64,000 bases of DNA from Pelomonas nitida (lineage in GTDB: Bacteria > Pseudomonadota > Gammaproteobacteria > Burkholderiales > Burkholderiaceae_C), in NCBI RefSeq assembly GCF_043555975.1, contig NZ_JBIGIA010000020.1, positions 1 through 64,000 on the forward strand. The letters run 5' to 3'. Within the stretch, counting starts at the first letter, position 1; each line of letters opens with the position of its first letter. Under the pieces are notes generated by a model. It was not told the DNA's origin. It made no database searches and saw nothing but the letters and a program-made list of their open reading frames with translations. This document shows, piece by piece, positions 16,025-25,033 of the stretch. A program made the translations under genes and the position numbers.

Positions 16025-17443
16025 TCAGCAGCTGACCTTCGCCAGGCCCGTTCCCGCGCCCGCTGCCGCCGGCAGCTTCTGCTTCACGCACGACGGTGCC
16101 TGCAGCGTGTAGCTGTAGGGAATGCCCAGCGGGAATGTGGCCGTGCTCGTCCAGTCCGTGGCGTCGCGTGATGGCGATGAACCGCTGGCGACCCAGGTGA
16201 TGCCGTAGGTCGCGAAGTCGGCGGGGCTGGCGATGTTGTTGCCGCGCAGCTGCCAGTAGCCGATGGCCGAGCTGTCGCGCGAGGTCACCGGGTTCTGCGC
16301 GTTTTCGAACCAGTTGTTCTCGATCAGCGAGTAGCCGCCCATGCGGATGTTGGCACCTGAGGTCATCACGCCCGAGTACAGGTTGTTGTACAGGTGGGTG
16401 TAGCCCGCGCGCTGCAGCGGCAGGCGGGAGTTCACGTTCTGGTAGTAGTTGTGGTGGAAGGTGATGAAACGGTCGCTGGCGTCGCTGTCGCTGGAGCCGA
16501 TCAGGCCGACCTTCTGATGGTCGTGGATGTGGTTGTACGAGTAGGTGATGTGATGGGCGCCGGCCTTGCTGTCGATCAGGCCGTCGAACTCCAGGTCACC
16601 CGCGCCGCTGCATTCCTTCAGGCTGCTGAACAGCGTGTTGTGGTCGACCCAGATGTAGCCCGGGTACTTGCCACTCTGGCCTTCGATGCCGATGGCATCG
16701 ATGGAGCCCGGCAGCAGGCCAATGGTCATGTTGCGGATGATGATGTTCTGCGCATCCGCCTTGATGGCCAGTCCGAAGTTGGCCGCCGAGCCGTTGGCGC
16801 CTTCGATGGTGATGTTGTCCTTGTTCTTGATTTCGACGATGGTGCCGGCGGGCCGCTGCCACTGCGTGCAGGCATCCGTGATGCTGCCGAAGTTGAAGGT
16901 GCCGGTGTAGCGCAGCGTGAGGCCCGAGCTGCCGTCGTAGGCGTCGAGGGCCGCCTGCATCGCCGCCGCAGTGGCGACCGTCTGTACGGAGGCGCTGCCG
17001 CCACCGGTCACGGTGCCCGCGTAACCGCCGCTGGCACCGGCGGGGGCAGGCGCTGGCGTCGGTGCCGGGGTGGGCGCTGGCGTGGGGGCGGGTGTTGGTG
17101 CCGGCGTGGGTGCCGGCGTCGGGGCTGGTGTTGGGGCTGGCGTGGGCGAGGCCGCCGGGCCCAGGGCGCACTTCTTCGTGATGCCGGGATTCGGGTCGGT
17201 GCCGAAGGTGCTGGTCGTGCAGGCGATGTTGCCGGTGAGGTTCTTGATGACCCATTTGTCCTTGATGCCGTAGGACACGGCGCGCGTGCCGGTGCCGACC
17301 TTGCAGGTCTCGCCTTCGTCGGCGCACTTGGAATAGCCCGACGGCCAGTCCACGGCCTGGGCGCCGGTGGCGGCCAGAAGCAGCGACACGGCGGTGCCGG
17401 CGGTGCGCACGACCGGGCGCGGCGGGGGGGTGATCTTCTTCAT
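16025..17443 (-). CDS. Secreted pectate lyase, polysaccharide lyase family 1
   Basis: A 472-residue extracellular enzyme that cleaves polygalacturonate by beta-elimination. A signal peptide (to about residue 30, ending GAQA) is followed by a small four-Cys domain (SGYSKCADEGETCKVG ... KKCAL) of the sort found on secreted carbohydrate-active enzymes, then a Thr-Pro-Ala-Pro linker (about 97-135). The PL1 beta-helix contains IWVDHNTLFSS, the Ca-binding DLEFDGLID, HHNYYQNVNSRLPLQRAG with the catalytic-type Arg, and YNNLYSGV. The start has AGGAGA upstream. It is apparently monocistronic. With the arabinan locus at 30-48 kb it marks the host as a pectin degrader. Confidence 0.92.
   Translation of the reverse strand: MKKITPPPRPVVRTAGTAVSLLLAATGAQAVDWPSGYSKCADEGETCKVGTGTRAVSYGIKDKWVIKNLTGNIACTTSTFGTDPNPGITKKCALGPAASPTPAPTPAPTPAPTPAPTPAPTPAPTPAPTPAPAPAGASGGYAGTVTGGGSASVQTVATAAAMQAALDAYDGSSGLTLRYTGTFNFGSITDACTQWQRPAGTIVEIKNKDNITIEGANGSAANFGLAIKADAQNIIIRNMTIGLLPGSIDAIGIEGQSGKYPGYIWVDHNTLFSSLKECSGAGDLEFDGLIDSKAGAHHITYSYNHIHDHQKVGLIGSSDSDASDRFITFHHNYYQNVNSRLPLQRAGYTHLYNNLYSGVMTSGANIRMGGYSLIENNWFENAQNPVTSRDSSAIGYWQLRGNNIASPADFATYGITWVASGSSPSRDATDWTSTATFPLGIPYSYTLQAPSCVKQKLPAAAGAGTGLAKVSC
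17048..17150 (-). repeat. Tandem repeat coding a Thr-Pro-Ala-Pro linker
   Basis: This stretch inside the pectate lyase gene is a degenerate 12-base repeat (minus strand roughly CCxACxCCxGCx) translating to about nine TPAP units between the Cys-rich domain and the catalytic domain. Such arrays slip easily, so linker length may differ between strains. It is coding and in frame, not a separate element. Confidence 0.85.
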
Positions 17444-18022
17444 GACTTTGTCTCCTGTCGTGGCGGTGCGGTGCCGTCCAGGCCCGCGCCGCCTGTCTCC
17501 GTCGGCTGGCCCGGTGGGCCCCGGCGTGAACGTGGTGGGGTGGAAGGGAACCGGTACCGACGTCAGGTCGCTGCCGGTCGATCCGCGCGCGGCGGCGCGG
17601 CGACGTCAGGTCGGCGTGGCCTGCTCGCCACACATCGCAAATCAACTATGAAACAGCGTTCTGATTTTTTGATACGCGGTTTCATGAAGCCCGTGCCGGT
17701 GACGGCGGCGTCAGAGGGGGAGGGGGCATTCGGCGCGATGGAAGGGGCGCCCCAAAGCGCCGCCGCGTCATCCGGCCGTGATTTGCCTTGCCGGCGATCG
17801 GCATCCGCGTGAGGCCGCGCCGGGGCGAAGACCGCAGGTTTCGCCGAAGGCAGATCCCGGCGCGATGCAAGGGGTCATGCGGGTTGTCGTCAAGACGTCC
17901 CAAACCGGGCGTCACGCCAGCACCTCGGCCGCGTCACCGCCATCTCCTTCGGCACACTGATCACAGCGTCCGTCGTGAGCCGCTGGCTGGCAGCGCGTCG
18001 AAGCGCTGCGGATCGGGCGCGT
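17444..18022. other. Intergenic region upstream of the pectate lyase gene
   Basis: This 579-base gap holds no convincing gene; short frames in it have low-complexity Arg/Pro products. An A/T-rich patch at 17635-17690 stands out against the G+C background and contains an inverted repeat, annotated separately. It probably holds the pectate lyase promoter. Confidence 0.5.
17648..17685. promoter_or_regulatory. Inverted repeat ATGAAAC...GTTTCAT upstream of pectate lyase
   Basis: ATGAAAC at 17648-17654 and its exact complement GTTTCAT at 17679-17685 lie in an A/T-rich patch about 205-240 bases before the pectate lyase start. The left half reads ATGAAACAGCGTT, close to half of the enterobacterial KdgR pectin-regulator box (TGAAACANNGTTTCA), but the spacing here is 24 bases instead of 2-3. 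It is a candidate operator only. Confidence 0.3.
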
Positions 18023-19165
18023 TCAGTGCGCCGCGCTGGCGGCTGCCTGGCGGGCGCTGAGCTCGCGCAGCGCGGCGACCTCGCCGACGCGCGCCACTTC
18101 GGTCAGGTGCTGCTGCCAGGTCTGCACCGCGTCGCAGGCCATGGGCTGGCCCTGCCGGCGCCACCAGGTGGGCGAGACGCGGGCGAGGCGCTCGGCTTCG
18201 TCGCGCAGGCGCTGCTGGCGGTCGGCCGGCCAGCCGGCGGCCTGGGCGAGCGCGGTGGCGTTGCCCAGCGTGTGCAGCGCATCGCTGCGTTCGGACAGCA
18301 GCCGCGCCAGCGCGCCGCATTCCTCGGCGCGGCCGTGCTGCTGGCAGCGCTCCTGCATGAAAGCCTCGCCGCCCCCCGATGGGGCCGGCGCGCGCAAGCG
18401 CATCTCGGCGCCCAGCGCCAGGCGCAGATAGCCCGGCAGGCTGTCGGGCAGCGCGGCCTGCGCGGCCAGCAGCAGCGACTGCGGGCGCTCCTGCCAGCGG
18501 CGCGACTGCAGCAGGCCGCGCCAGGCCTCCTCTGAGGCCTTGGGATCGGCATCGGCCAGCGCGGCCCAGTGGGCGGCGTTGTCGGGCTCCAGCTTCAGCC
18601 GCGCACGGATCAGGCCGAGGTGGCAGGCCATGGGGTCGGGCTGTATCGCGCAGGCGCCCTCGGCCCATGCCAGGACCTCTGGCTGACCACTGCTTTGCGC
18701 CAGCTGCAGCAGCTGGCGTGACCAGGCCTGCTCGGCAGCGGGGTCGTCCCCGTCGGGTGGCGACATCAGCAACGCGGCCGCGCGCGCGCGCGCGTCGCCC
18801 TGGCGCAACTGGGCCAGCAGCGTCGCGCGGGCGGCGGCCAGCGGCTCGCGGCCCACCGGGCCCGGCAGGGACTCCAGATCCAGGGGCTCCTCGTCGTCGT
18901 CAGCGGGTGTCGCTGCGGGGAAGCGGCCCAGGCCGCACAAGTCCACGACGGTCATCTTGGGGCTCGCAGGCAGCACCGGCTTCGCGGCGGCGGGCTTGAC
19001 TGGCGGCGCCGAGCCGGCTGACGCAGCGGGCAGCGCCAGCGCCTGCGTGGGGGCCGACGCCGCAGCGGTCGGCGCGGCCGTCTCGGCGCTGGGCCTGGCC
19101 AGCATCGCGACGAGCACCACGACAGCAATGACGGCGGCGGCGGTCCAGGCGGGGCTTGGTTTCAT
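18023..19165 (-). CDS. Hypothetical membrane-anchored protein
   Basis: A 380-residue protein with no recognised family. An N-terminal hydrophobic segment (about 5-25, AAAVIAVVVLVAMLA) would anchor or export it; an Ala/Pro-rich linker follows to residue 70. The remainder is helix-rich, with Trp and Leu spacing reminiscent of tetratricopeptide or Sel1-like repeats (AHWAALADADPKASEEAWRG), and seven to eight scattered Cys. ATG at 19165 is preferred to the GTG two codons earlier because GAGG lies five bases before it. It is followed on the same strand by about 580 bases without genes. Function unknown. Confidence 0.7.
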   Translation of the reverse strand: MKPSPAWTAAAVIAVVVLVAMLARPSAETAAPTAAASAPTQALALPAASAGSAPPVKPAAAKPVLPASPKMTVVDLCGLGRFPAATPADDDEEPLDLESLPGPVGREPLAAARATLLAQLRQGDARARAAALLMSPPDGDDPAAEQAWSRQLLQLAQSSGQPEVLAWAEGACAIQPDPMACHLGLIRARLKLEPDNAAHWAALADADPKASEEAWRGLLQSRRWQERPQSLLLAAQAALPDSLPGYLRLALGAEMRLRAPAPSGGGEAFMQERCQQHGRAEECGALARLLSERSDALHTLGNATALAQAAGWPADRQQRLRDEAERLARVSPTWWRRQGQPMACDAVQTWQQHLTEVARVGEVAALRELSARQAAASAAH

Positions 19166-19396
19166 GGGCACCTCGGGGTGGCGGGCCGCGCGGGCGACGG
19201 CAGTCGCCGCGTCGGCCCTGCAAGTTTCAGTTCTGCCGGGTCAGCGCTGGGCGCAACCCCTGGATCGGAAGCAGCGTCCCCCAGGCAGACTGCGGCGATC
19301 TCAGGCCTTTCGGTGGCCTGGCCGCACGATGGCGACACGGCCCGGCTCTGCCGCGTCACGACTGGCGTGGTGCGGCAGAACCAGGTCGAGCGTGCC

Positions 19397-20134
19397 TCAG
19401 CTCAGGTCGCAGCCGCTCGGGGTGGCCCAGGTCGTCGTCGGCTTCATCGCCTTGACGGTGGCGGTGGCGCTGATCCCCACGTTGGCCGCGCCAATCTTGG
19501 TCTCCAGTTCGCTGATGGAGACGATGTAGCTGTTCAGCGAGCTCAGGCTGGCCTTGTTCGGGATGTACCAGCTGATCGCCTTGGTCGCGCCGGTCGTGGC
19601 GTCGGTGGTGATGATGGTCTTCCAGAAGTAGTCCGGCGTCTTGATGCCGTGCGAGGCCACGAAGTAATCGTTGCTCGTGTCGTTGTAGACCAGGCCGCCG
19701 TAGACGTAGACCGTTGCCAGGTCACGGTAGCACTCGGCCACGTTCTCGGCCTGCACCCAGATGCCCTGGTTGAAGGTCGAGACCTGCGGCACGATGTTGC
19801 TCATGTAGTTCGCACGCTTGATGTAGGTCGTGCTGGCGTCCATGTGGTTGCTGGTGACCAGGTGGCCGCGGTCCCAGCCGGTGACGACGCTGGCGTAGGA
19901 GGCGGTGGACAGCTGGCCCAGGCAGCCCGACGGCAGATCGGGGTCCAGGTAGAAGCTGGACGGACGCGCGGCGCTGCCGGTGTCCTTGGTCAGCGTGTAC
20001 TCGTAACGGGTGGCCGCGCGGTTGGTGCAGTCGTAGGTCAGCTTGAAGCCGCCCTTGTCCAGCGTGACGACGGCGGCCTGGGCATCGAGGCCCAGCACGG
20101 CAAAGAACAGGGTGACGATCAGTTGTCGAGTCAT
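19397..20134 (-). CDS. Secreted DNA/RNA non-specific endonuclease (NUC1 family)
   Basis: A 245-residue secreted nuclease of the beta-beta-alpha-metal type. A signal peptide ends near residue 20 (LGLDAQA). The catalytic DRGH motif is present (TGWDRGHLVTSNHMD, His as general base), followed by the Mg-binding segment RANYMSNIVPQ...FNQGIWVQAEN, with the Asn and Glu expected for Serratia-type enzymes. It digests extracellular DNA or RNA for nutrients or biofilm turnover. There is no immunity protein next to it, and no toxin delivery domain, so it looks like a simple exoenzyme. The start ATG lies 15 bases from AAGAGGATC on the minus strand. Confidence 0.92.
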   Translation of the reverse strand: MTRQLIVTLFFAVLGLDAQAAVVTLDKGGFKLTYDCTNRAATRYEYTLTKDTGSAARPSSFYLDPDLPSGCLGQLSTASYASVVTGWDRGHLVTSNHMDASTTYIKRANYMSNIVPQVSTFNQGIWVQAENVAECYRDLATVYVYGGLVYNDTSNDYFVASHGIKTPDYFWKTIITTDATTGATKAISWYIPNKASLSSLNSYIVSISELETKIGAANVGISATATVKAMKPTTTWATPSGCDLS

Positions 20135-20370
20135 GTCAGATCCTCTTGGTGTTTGGAAAGGAGAGAGATGACACGTCCCTGCACGGCATACGGCGCGGCC
20201 TCATCTCAGCCCGATCGGGCCGAGCACACGCCATCCGGCCGCCCCCGCTCTTGGCAGGCATCGGTCGGATGCGGTTTGCTAACGCTACTTCCCAACGCGC
20301 CCCGTATCGCAGCACCCGAAACGGTGCGGTCAGCACCGATTTACGGCATCTCCGGGCTGCAGGGTCATGA

Positions 20371-20392
20371 AGTCAAACGGTTTTGTTTGACT
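20371..20392. promoter_or_regulatory. Perfect inverted repeat AGTCAAAC-N6-GTTTGACT
   Basis: This 8-6-8 perfect inverted repeat lies in an A/T-rich patch about 240 bases upstream of the nuclease start, within the 472-base gap between nuclease and cyclase genes. Its right half contains a TTGACT that could serve as a -35 element. It could be an operator for a dimeric regulator of the nuclease. No adjacent regulator is seen. Confidence 0.4.
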
Positions 20393-20508
20393 CACTAGTA
20401 AGTAAGCAATATTCGTGTGACGCGGCCGCGTCGTGAGCCCTGGGACTTTCCCGGGGGCGCATCTTACTTCTTGGTTGCTGGCACCCGGACGCCGGGGCAT
20501 CCGAGACT

Positions 20509-20537
20509 CGCCAGGGCGGTGGCCACCGGCCCTGGCG
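20509..20537. terminator. Strong hairpin downstream of the cyclase-AAA gene
   Basis: CGCCAGGGC (20509-20517) pairs exactly with GCCCTGGCG (20529-20537); the 11-base loop itself is partly palindromic (GGTGGCCACC). It lies 70 bases after the stop of the minus-strand cyclase gene. No T-run follows, so it would act as a transcript-stabilising or factor-assisted end rather than a classic intrinsic terminator. Nothing else is seen between 20135 and 20606 apart from the operator-like repeat at 20371. Confidence 0.4.
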
Positions 20538-20606
20538 TTATGCCGACTGCGGCGACTTTGCCCTCCAGGCGCCAGCGTCAGCGTGACGGCGTGGGCGAGG
20601 GGCAGG

Positions 20607-23594
20607 TCATGACAGGGCCTGGGTGCGCTGGAGGAAGCCGGTCATGCCCATGCGGGAGAACTCGGCGCGCGCGAAATGCAGGGCCGTGGCCCAGCCGGCG
20701 TCCAGCCGCAGTTCGGCCTCGACCAGCGCCGTGACGGCGGCCTCGTGGTCGGAGTTGCGCAGTTCGCCCGCACCGCGGGCCAGCGACAGGTAGCGCCGCG
20801 CCTGGGCGGTGTCTCCCACTTTCGCCGCGAGCCGGGCGGCCGCGCGATAGGCCATGGCGCCACCGATCCAGTCCTGCTGGCGGCCGCGGCGCAGTGCCAT
20901 CGCGACATGGTGCCGCGCCGCGCCAACTTGCCCCTGCGTGGACAGGATGTCGGCCAGCCAGCCGTGGTTGAAGCTGTTGTAGAGGCCACCGCCCCGTGGG
21001 GCGAGCCAGGCGGTGGCGTCCAGCACGCGTTGCAGCGCGCTCGGGTCGGCCGCCGCCATCCAGGCGCCGTAGGCGCCCGCCGCCTGCCCCATCGCGCAGG
21101 TGAACATGCTGCGCACCTGCGCGCCGACGCGGTGGGCCACGGCCGCCGAGGCGCTGGCTTCGGCCCAGCGGCCTTGCCACAGGAACACGGCGGCGCGCCA
21201 GCCCTGGATGCTGGCTTCCACCGCATGGCCGCTGCCATCGAACGGGGCCAGCGCCTCTGCGAAGACTTCATGGGCCTGCTCGAAGTGGCCCTGGTCACCC
21301 AGCACATAGGCGCGGCAGCACAGCGAGAACGACAGGCCGATGCGGTTCACGGCGCTCTTGCTGGCGCGCGTGCGCTGGCGGGCGATGGCCAGGTCCAGCA
21401 TCGGCAGCGCCTCCGCGTAGTTGGCGGCGGCGGCCTGGAGCTGCCCGACGGTGCCGGGCAGCTGGGCCAGCAGCGCATGGTCGCCGCAGGCCTGGGCGGT
21501 TTCGACGGCGGCGCGGGCGTGGCGCAGGCTGTCGCGCGTCTCGCCCAGCGCGTAGCCGACATAGGACAGCCAGTATTCGGTGCGGGCGACGAGGGCGGGG
21601 TCGCCGTCGGCGTGGGCCAGCACGGCGGCGTGCTTGAGCACGCGCAGGTCGTCCTTCGAGGCGTCGAACACGCAGGCCATGCCCAGGCGCTGCGCGACGG
21701 CGATCCAGCGTCGGCGCCGGCCGCGGCCCTGGTCTTCGCCGTCGGGCAGGAATTCCAGCGCAGCCAGTGCGGCGCGGAACTGCCTCTTGGCGCGGTCCAG
21801 TGCGGAGGCGGCCAGGGCCTGGTCGCCGGCGGCTTCGGCGTGTAGGCCGGCGGCGGGCCAGTCGTTGGCGGCGGCCGCGTGATAGGCCAGCTGTTCGTGC
21901 AGCTGCCCTTCGGGGCCGCCGCGCGCGGCCAGCTCGGTGCTGATGCGCCGGTGCAGGGCCTGGCGCTCGTGCAGGCCGGTGGCTTCGTAGATGATGTCGC
22001 GCGTGATGCCGTGCTTGAAGCGCAGATGGCCGGGGGACTGGTCGGGGAAGATGAAGTCCTGCCCGGCGAGCGCGCGCACGGCGGGGTGCTGCTCACCGCA
22101 GCCCGACAGCGCCTCCAGCAGCCACACGGGGATGACGTTGCCGATGACGGCGGCCAGCCGCACGAGGCGGGCCTGGTCGGGCGGCAGCCGGCCCACGCGC
22201 GACTCGACCAGCGCGGCCAGCCACGCGGCGCTGCTCTGGCCTTCGACGAGCTGCTCGCCCGCGTCGGCCGCGGCGTGGCAGAGCTCCTCGATGAACAGCG
22301 GGTTGCCGCCGGCGTGGCGGCGAACCTCGGCGGCGATGAAGGGGTCTACCTGCGGGGCGAGCTGCTGCACGGCGCGGGCCGACTCGCCTTCGCTCAAGGG
22401 CGGCAGTTCGATGATCTCGGCGCCGTCGTCATGCGCGCGGGGCAGCTCGGTGAGCGGCAGCGGCCGGCTGGCACTGAGCAGCAGCAGCGGCAGCCCTTCG
22501 CGGGTGCAGGCGGCGCGCAGCCGGTGCAGCAGGTGCAGCGAGGCGTCGTCGGCCCATTGCAGATCGTCGATGAAGATCAGTTGCGGCGTGCGCCGCGCCA
22601 GCACCAGCAGCAGTGCCAGCAGCGCCTCGGCGCGCCCGGCGGGAGCGCTCTGCTGTGCGGCGAGCAGCTCGGGCGGCGCCTCGGGCATGCCCTCCATGGA
22701 CCGCAGCATCTGCAGGAAGGGCTGCAGCGGCTCGGCGCTGAGGTAACTCTCGCAATAGCCACGGTGGATGTGGCAGGGGCGGTCGGCGTGGTCCTCGGCG
22801 TGGCGCAGGAACTCTTCGCTCAGGCGGGTCTTGCCCACGCCAGCGCCGGCGCGCAGCCCCACCCACAGGGTCTGGCCGCCCAGCGCACGCGCCAGAGCGG
22901 CCTGGAGCATGAGCATTTCGCTCTCCCGGCCGACAAAAGGTGATAAGCCTCGTCGCACGCTGGCGTCGAAGCGCCGCCCGACCTGCGCGCGGCCGACGAC
23001 ACGGTAGGCCGCCAGCGGGGTGGCGCGGCCGCGCAGCTGCAGGTTGAAGCGCGGCCCGGTCTCGAAGAACTGGCTCTGCAGGCCCAGGCTCTCTTCGCTG
23101 GCCAGGACCTCGTCGGCACGGGCCGCCTCGGACAGCCGGGCGGCGATGTTGGGCGCGTTGCCCAGCAGCTCGAAGCGGCCGCGCATCTGGTCGCCGTCGT
23201 TGACGAGCACGATGCCGGCGTGGATGCCGCTGTGCAGCGTCAGGCCGCGGAAGTCGGCGGGCAGGGGGCCGGGCGGGCGCAGTCCGCGCACGGCGGCGTG
23301 CAGCTCCAGCGCGGCCTCGGTGGCGCGGCGGCCATCGTCTTCGCGCACGTCGGGGTGGCCGAAGACGGCCAGCATGCCGTCACCCTGGATGCGCGCAATC
23401 ACGCCCCCATGGTGCGGCACGATGCGCTCGTAGAGGTCGCGCAGGCCGGCCAGCATGGCGGCGTAATGCTCGGCCTCCATCCACTCGGCCATGGCGGTGG
23501 AACCGCTCAGGTCGACGAACAGCAGGGTCAGCAGCCGGCGCTGGCCGGTGGCATTGGGAAGGGCGGGGGCAGGGGACTCGGTCACAACGCCCAC
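20607..23594 (-). CDS. Class III adenylate/guanylate cyclase fused to AAA ATPase and TPR-like region
   Basis: A 995-residue multidomain signalling protein. Residues about 20-200 form a class III nucleotidyl cyclase domain with both metal-binding Asp motifs (LFVDLSGSTAMAEW and ARIQGDGMLAVFGHP). Residues about 230-480 form a STAND-like AAA module beginning SPFVGRESEM, with Walker A (GAGVGKTRLSEEF) and Walker B (LIFIDDLQWADD). The C-terminal half is helical and TPR-like. This architecture is widespread in bacteria; outputs are mostly uncharacterised. There is no membrane segment. It lies 38 bp after another gene with a cyclase domain on the same strand, so the two are probably one operon and may work as a pair. 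Confidence 0.88.
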   Translation of the reverse strand: MGVVTESPAPALPNATGQRRLLTLLFVDLSGSTAMAEWMEAEHYAAMLAGLRDLYERIVPHHGGVIARIQGDGMLAVFGHPDVREDDGRRATEAALELHAAVRGLRPPGPLPADFRGLTLHSGIHAGIVLVNDGDQMRGRFELLGNAPNIAARLSEAARADEVLASEESLGLQSQFFETGPRFNLQLRGRATPLAAYRVVGRAQVGRRFDASVRRGLSPFVGRESEMLMLQAALARALGGQTLWVGLRAGAGVGKTRLSEEFLRHAEDHADRPCHIHRGYCESYLSAEPLQPFLQMLRSMEGMPEAPPELLAAQQSAPAGRAEALLALLLVLARRTPQLIFIDDLQWADDASLHLLHRLRAACTREGLPLLLLSASRPLPLTELPRAHDDGAEIIELPPLSEGESARAVQQLAPQVDPFIAAEVRRHAGGNPLFIEELCHAAADAGEQLVEGQSSAAWLAALVESRVGRLPPDQARLVRLAAVIGNVIPVWLLEALSGCGEQHPAVRALAGQDFIFPDQSPGHLRFKHGITRDIIYEATGLHERQALHRRISTELAARGGPEGQLHEQLAYHAAAANDWPAAGLHAEAAGDQALAASALDRAKRQFRAALAALEFLPDGEDQGRGRRRRWIAVAQRLGMACVFDASKDDLRVLKHAAVLAHADGDPALVARTEYWLSYVGYALGETRDSLRHARAAVETAQACGDHALLAQLPGTVGQLQAAAANYAEALPMLDLAIARQRTRASKSAVNRIGLSFSLCCRAYVLGDQGHFEQAHEVFAEALAPFDGSGHAVEASIQGWRAAVFLWQGRWAEASASAAVAHRVGAQVRSMFTCAMGQAAGAYGAWMAAADPSALQRVLDATAWLAPRGGGLYNSFNHGWLADILSTQGQVGAARHHVAMALRRGRQQDWIGGAMAYRAAARLAAKVGDTAQARRYLSLARGAGELRNSDHEAAVTALVEAELRLDAGWATALHFARAEFSRMGMTGFLQRTQALS

Positions 23595-23632
23595 ATCCTA
23601 GTGCCGTGGGCGTGGTCTCCCGTTGCTCGCGG

Positions 23633-24883
23633 TCAAGCCTGCAGCGGCTGGAAGTCGGTATCGGCCACCGTGCGCGGGGCGCCGGGAGGCAGGTCTTCCT
23701 CGCGCAGGCCCAGGTAGATGGGCTCGCCGTTGCGCCGGTGGATGTTGATCTTGGCGTTGTAGACGCGGTGGATCAGACCGTGCTTGTCGGCCACCTGGTA
23801 CTCGCTGATTCCCCACAGGCCGGTGTCGTCGCGCCGGCCGGTCAGGTAGCAGGCGATCTCATCCACCTCGGAGCCGGCCAGCTTCAGCCCGTTGAGGCTG
23901 CGCAGCGGCGCACGGGTGCGCTCGACGAAGTCCAGGCTGTCGATGCGCACGTCGCCGCCGGTGCTTTCGTCGTGCATCAGCGTGTTGAACTTGCCGACGA
24001 GGATCTGGCCGGGCTCGGCGCTTTCGATCATGCGCGCCAGCTCGATCGTGACCTGGCCCACCAAGTAGCTGAAGGACGTGGGGTTCAGCCCTTCGGACTG
24101 ATAGAACTCGTAGTGCGAGCCGACATGGAAGCACGCGCGCAGCCGGGGCACCGATTCCGGGCGCGTGGCGCGCTCGTGGGCCAGCGCGTTGTCGGCCAGG
24201 ATGAACTGCATCAGCTGGTACAGCTCCACATTGGCCGCCACGCCGCGCATGCGGTTCCAGATGTAGAAGCCGTCGCCCGTCGTCGTGCGGGCGAAGTTGA
24301 TGTTGATTTCCTGGTCCAGCAGCTTGGCGTAGGCGGCATTGACGGAGCAGGACAGGCTGTTGAGCTGCACCACCTGCTGCAGCGGCGTGAGCAGCGAGAA
24401 GCCGACGGCGTCGAACAGGATGACGGCCCGGTCCTCGACGAGGCGCACGCCGTAGCGCGCGGCGATGGCCGCGATCAGGGGCAGGCCCAAGCCCTTCGCG
24501 GGCGCGAACGGCAGCTCGATCAGACGCGGCGCCACGCCCAGCGCGGCGCAGACGGTGTCAAAGGCATCGGCGTCGAGGTGGCCCTGGTTGGACAGCAGCC
24601 GGTCCAGCAGGCGGGCGCGGCGCGTGAGCTCCGAAGGCGGCAGGTTGCCGTCGCCCAGCGCGAACTCCGTCAGCATCGGGTGGGGCGCCACCAGCACGCG
24701 CATGCCGCGCGCCTCGGGCGTCCACGAAAAGAGCAGGTTGTGACCCAGGTTCCACAGCGCGTACAGCGCCTGGTCCAGCAGGATGATGTTTTCGCGCAGC
24801 TGGGTTTCGCTCAGTCCGGCAGGGGCCGGATATGCCATGAAGCCATCCAGCCAGGAACGGCGTTTGCGCAGCTCTTCTTTCAC
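23633..24883 (-). CDS. Cyclase-homology-domain protein, function unknown
   Basis: A 416-residue protein. Residues about 150-330 resemble a class III nucleotidyl cyclase: AVILFDAVGFSLLTP carries the first metal Asp (D158) and TTTGDGFYIWN the second (D204), followed by the expected helix. The N-terminal 145 residues are a helical region of unknown type, and the C-terminal 90 residues form a separate beta-rich part (LWGISEYQVADKHG). Substrate-specifying residues cannot be placed by eye, so it may be active or a regulatory pseudocyclase. It precedes the cyclase-AAA gene by 38 bp on the same strand. A possible promoter region is the A/T-rich patch at 24895-24960. Confidence 0.65.
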   Translation of the reverse strand: MKEELRKRRSWLDGFMAYPAPAGLSETQLRENIILLDQALYALWNLGHNLLFSWTPEARGMRVLVAPHPMLTEFALGDGNLPPSELTRRARLLDRLLSNQGHLDADAFDTVCAALGVAPRLIELPFAPAKGLGLPLIAAIAARYGVRLVEDRAVILFDAVGFSLLTPLQQVVQLNSLSCSVNAAYAKLLDQEININFARTTTGDGFYIWNRMRGVAANVELYQLMQFILADNALAHERATRPESVPRLRACFHVGSHYEFYQSEGLNPTSFSYLVGQVTIELARMIESAEPGQILVGKFNTLMHDESTGGDVRIDSLDFVERTRAPLRSLNGLKLAGSEVDEIACYLTGRRDDTGLWGISEYQVADKHGLIHRVYNAKINIHRRNGEPIYLGLREEDLPPGAPRTVADTDFQPLQA

Positions 24884-25033
24884 AAGCAGGCTCCGTTAAG
24901 AAACCCGATTGTCGGTCACAGTTGTGACATTTTTCCCAAATTCAAGCCGAATCGTTGCAGCACCGCCCATAGATGCGGGGGCTGCGGCAGCGATTCGGCT
25001 CGAGAAACGGCGGGCGTCAACCGCATCGGCGGC

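Noticed and set aside
17048..17150. Tandem repeat first considered as CRISPR-like or a non-coding satellite
   Set aside because: The unit is 12 bases, has no spacers and is in frame, encoding the Thr-Pro-Ala-Pro linker of the pectate lyase. No CRISPR array was seen anywhere in the window.
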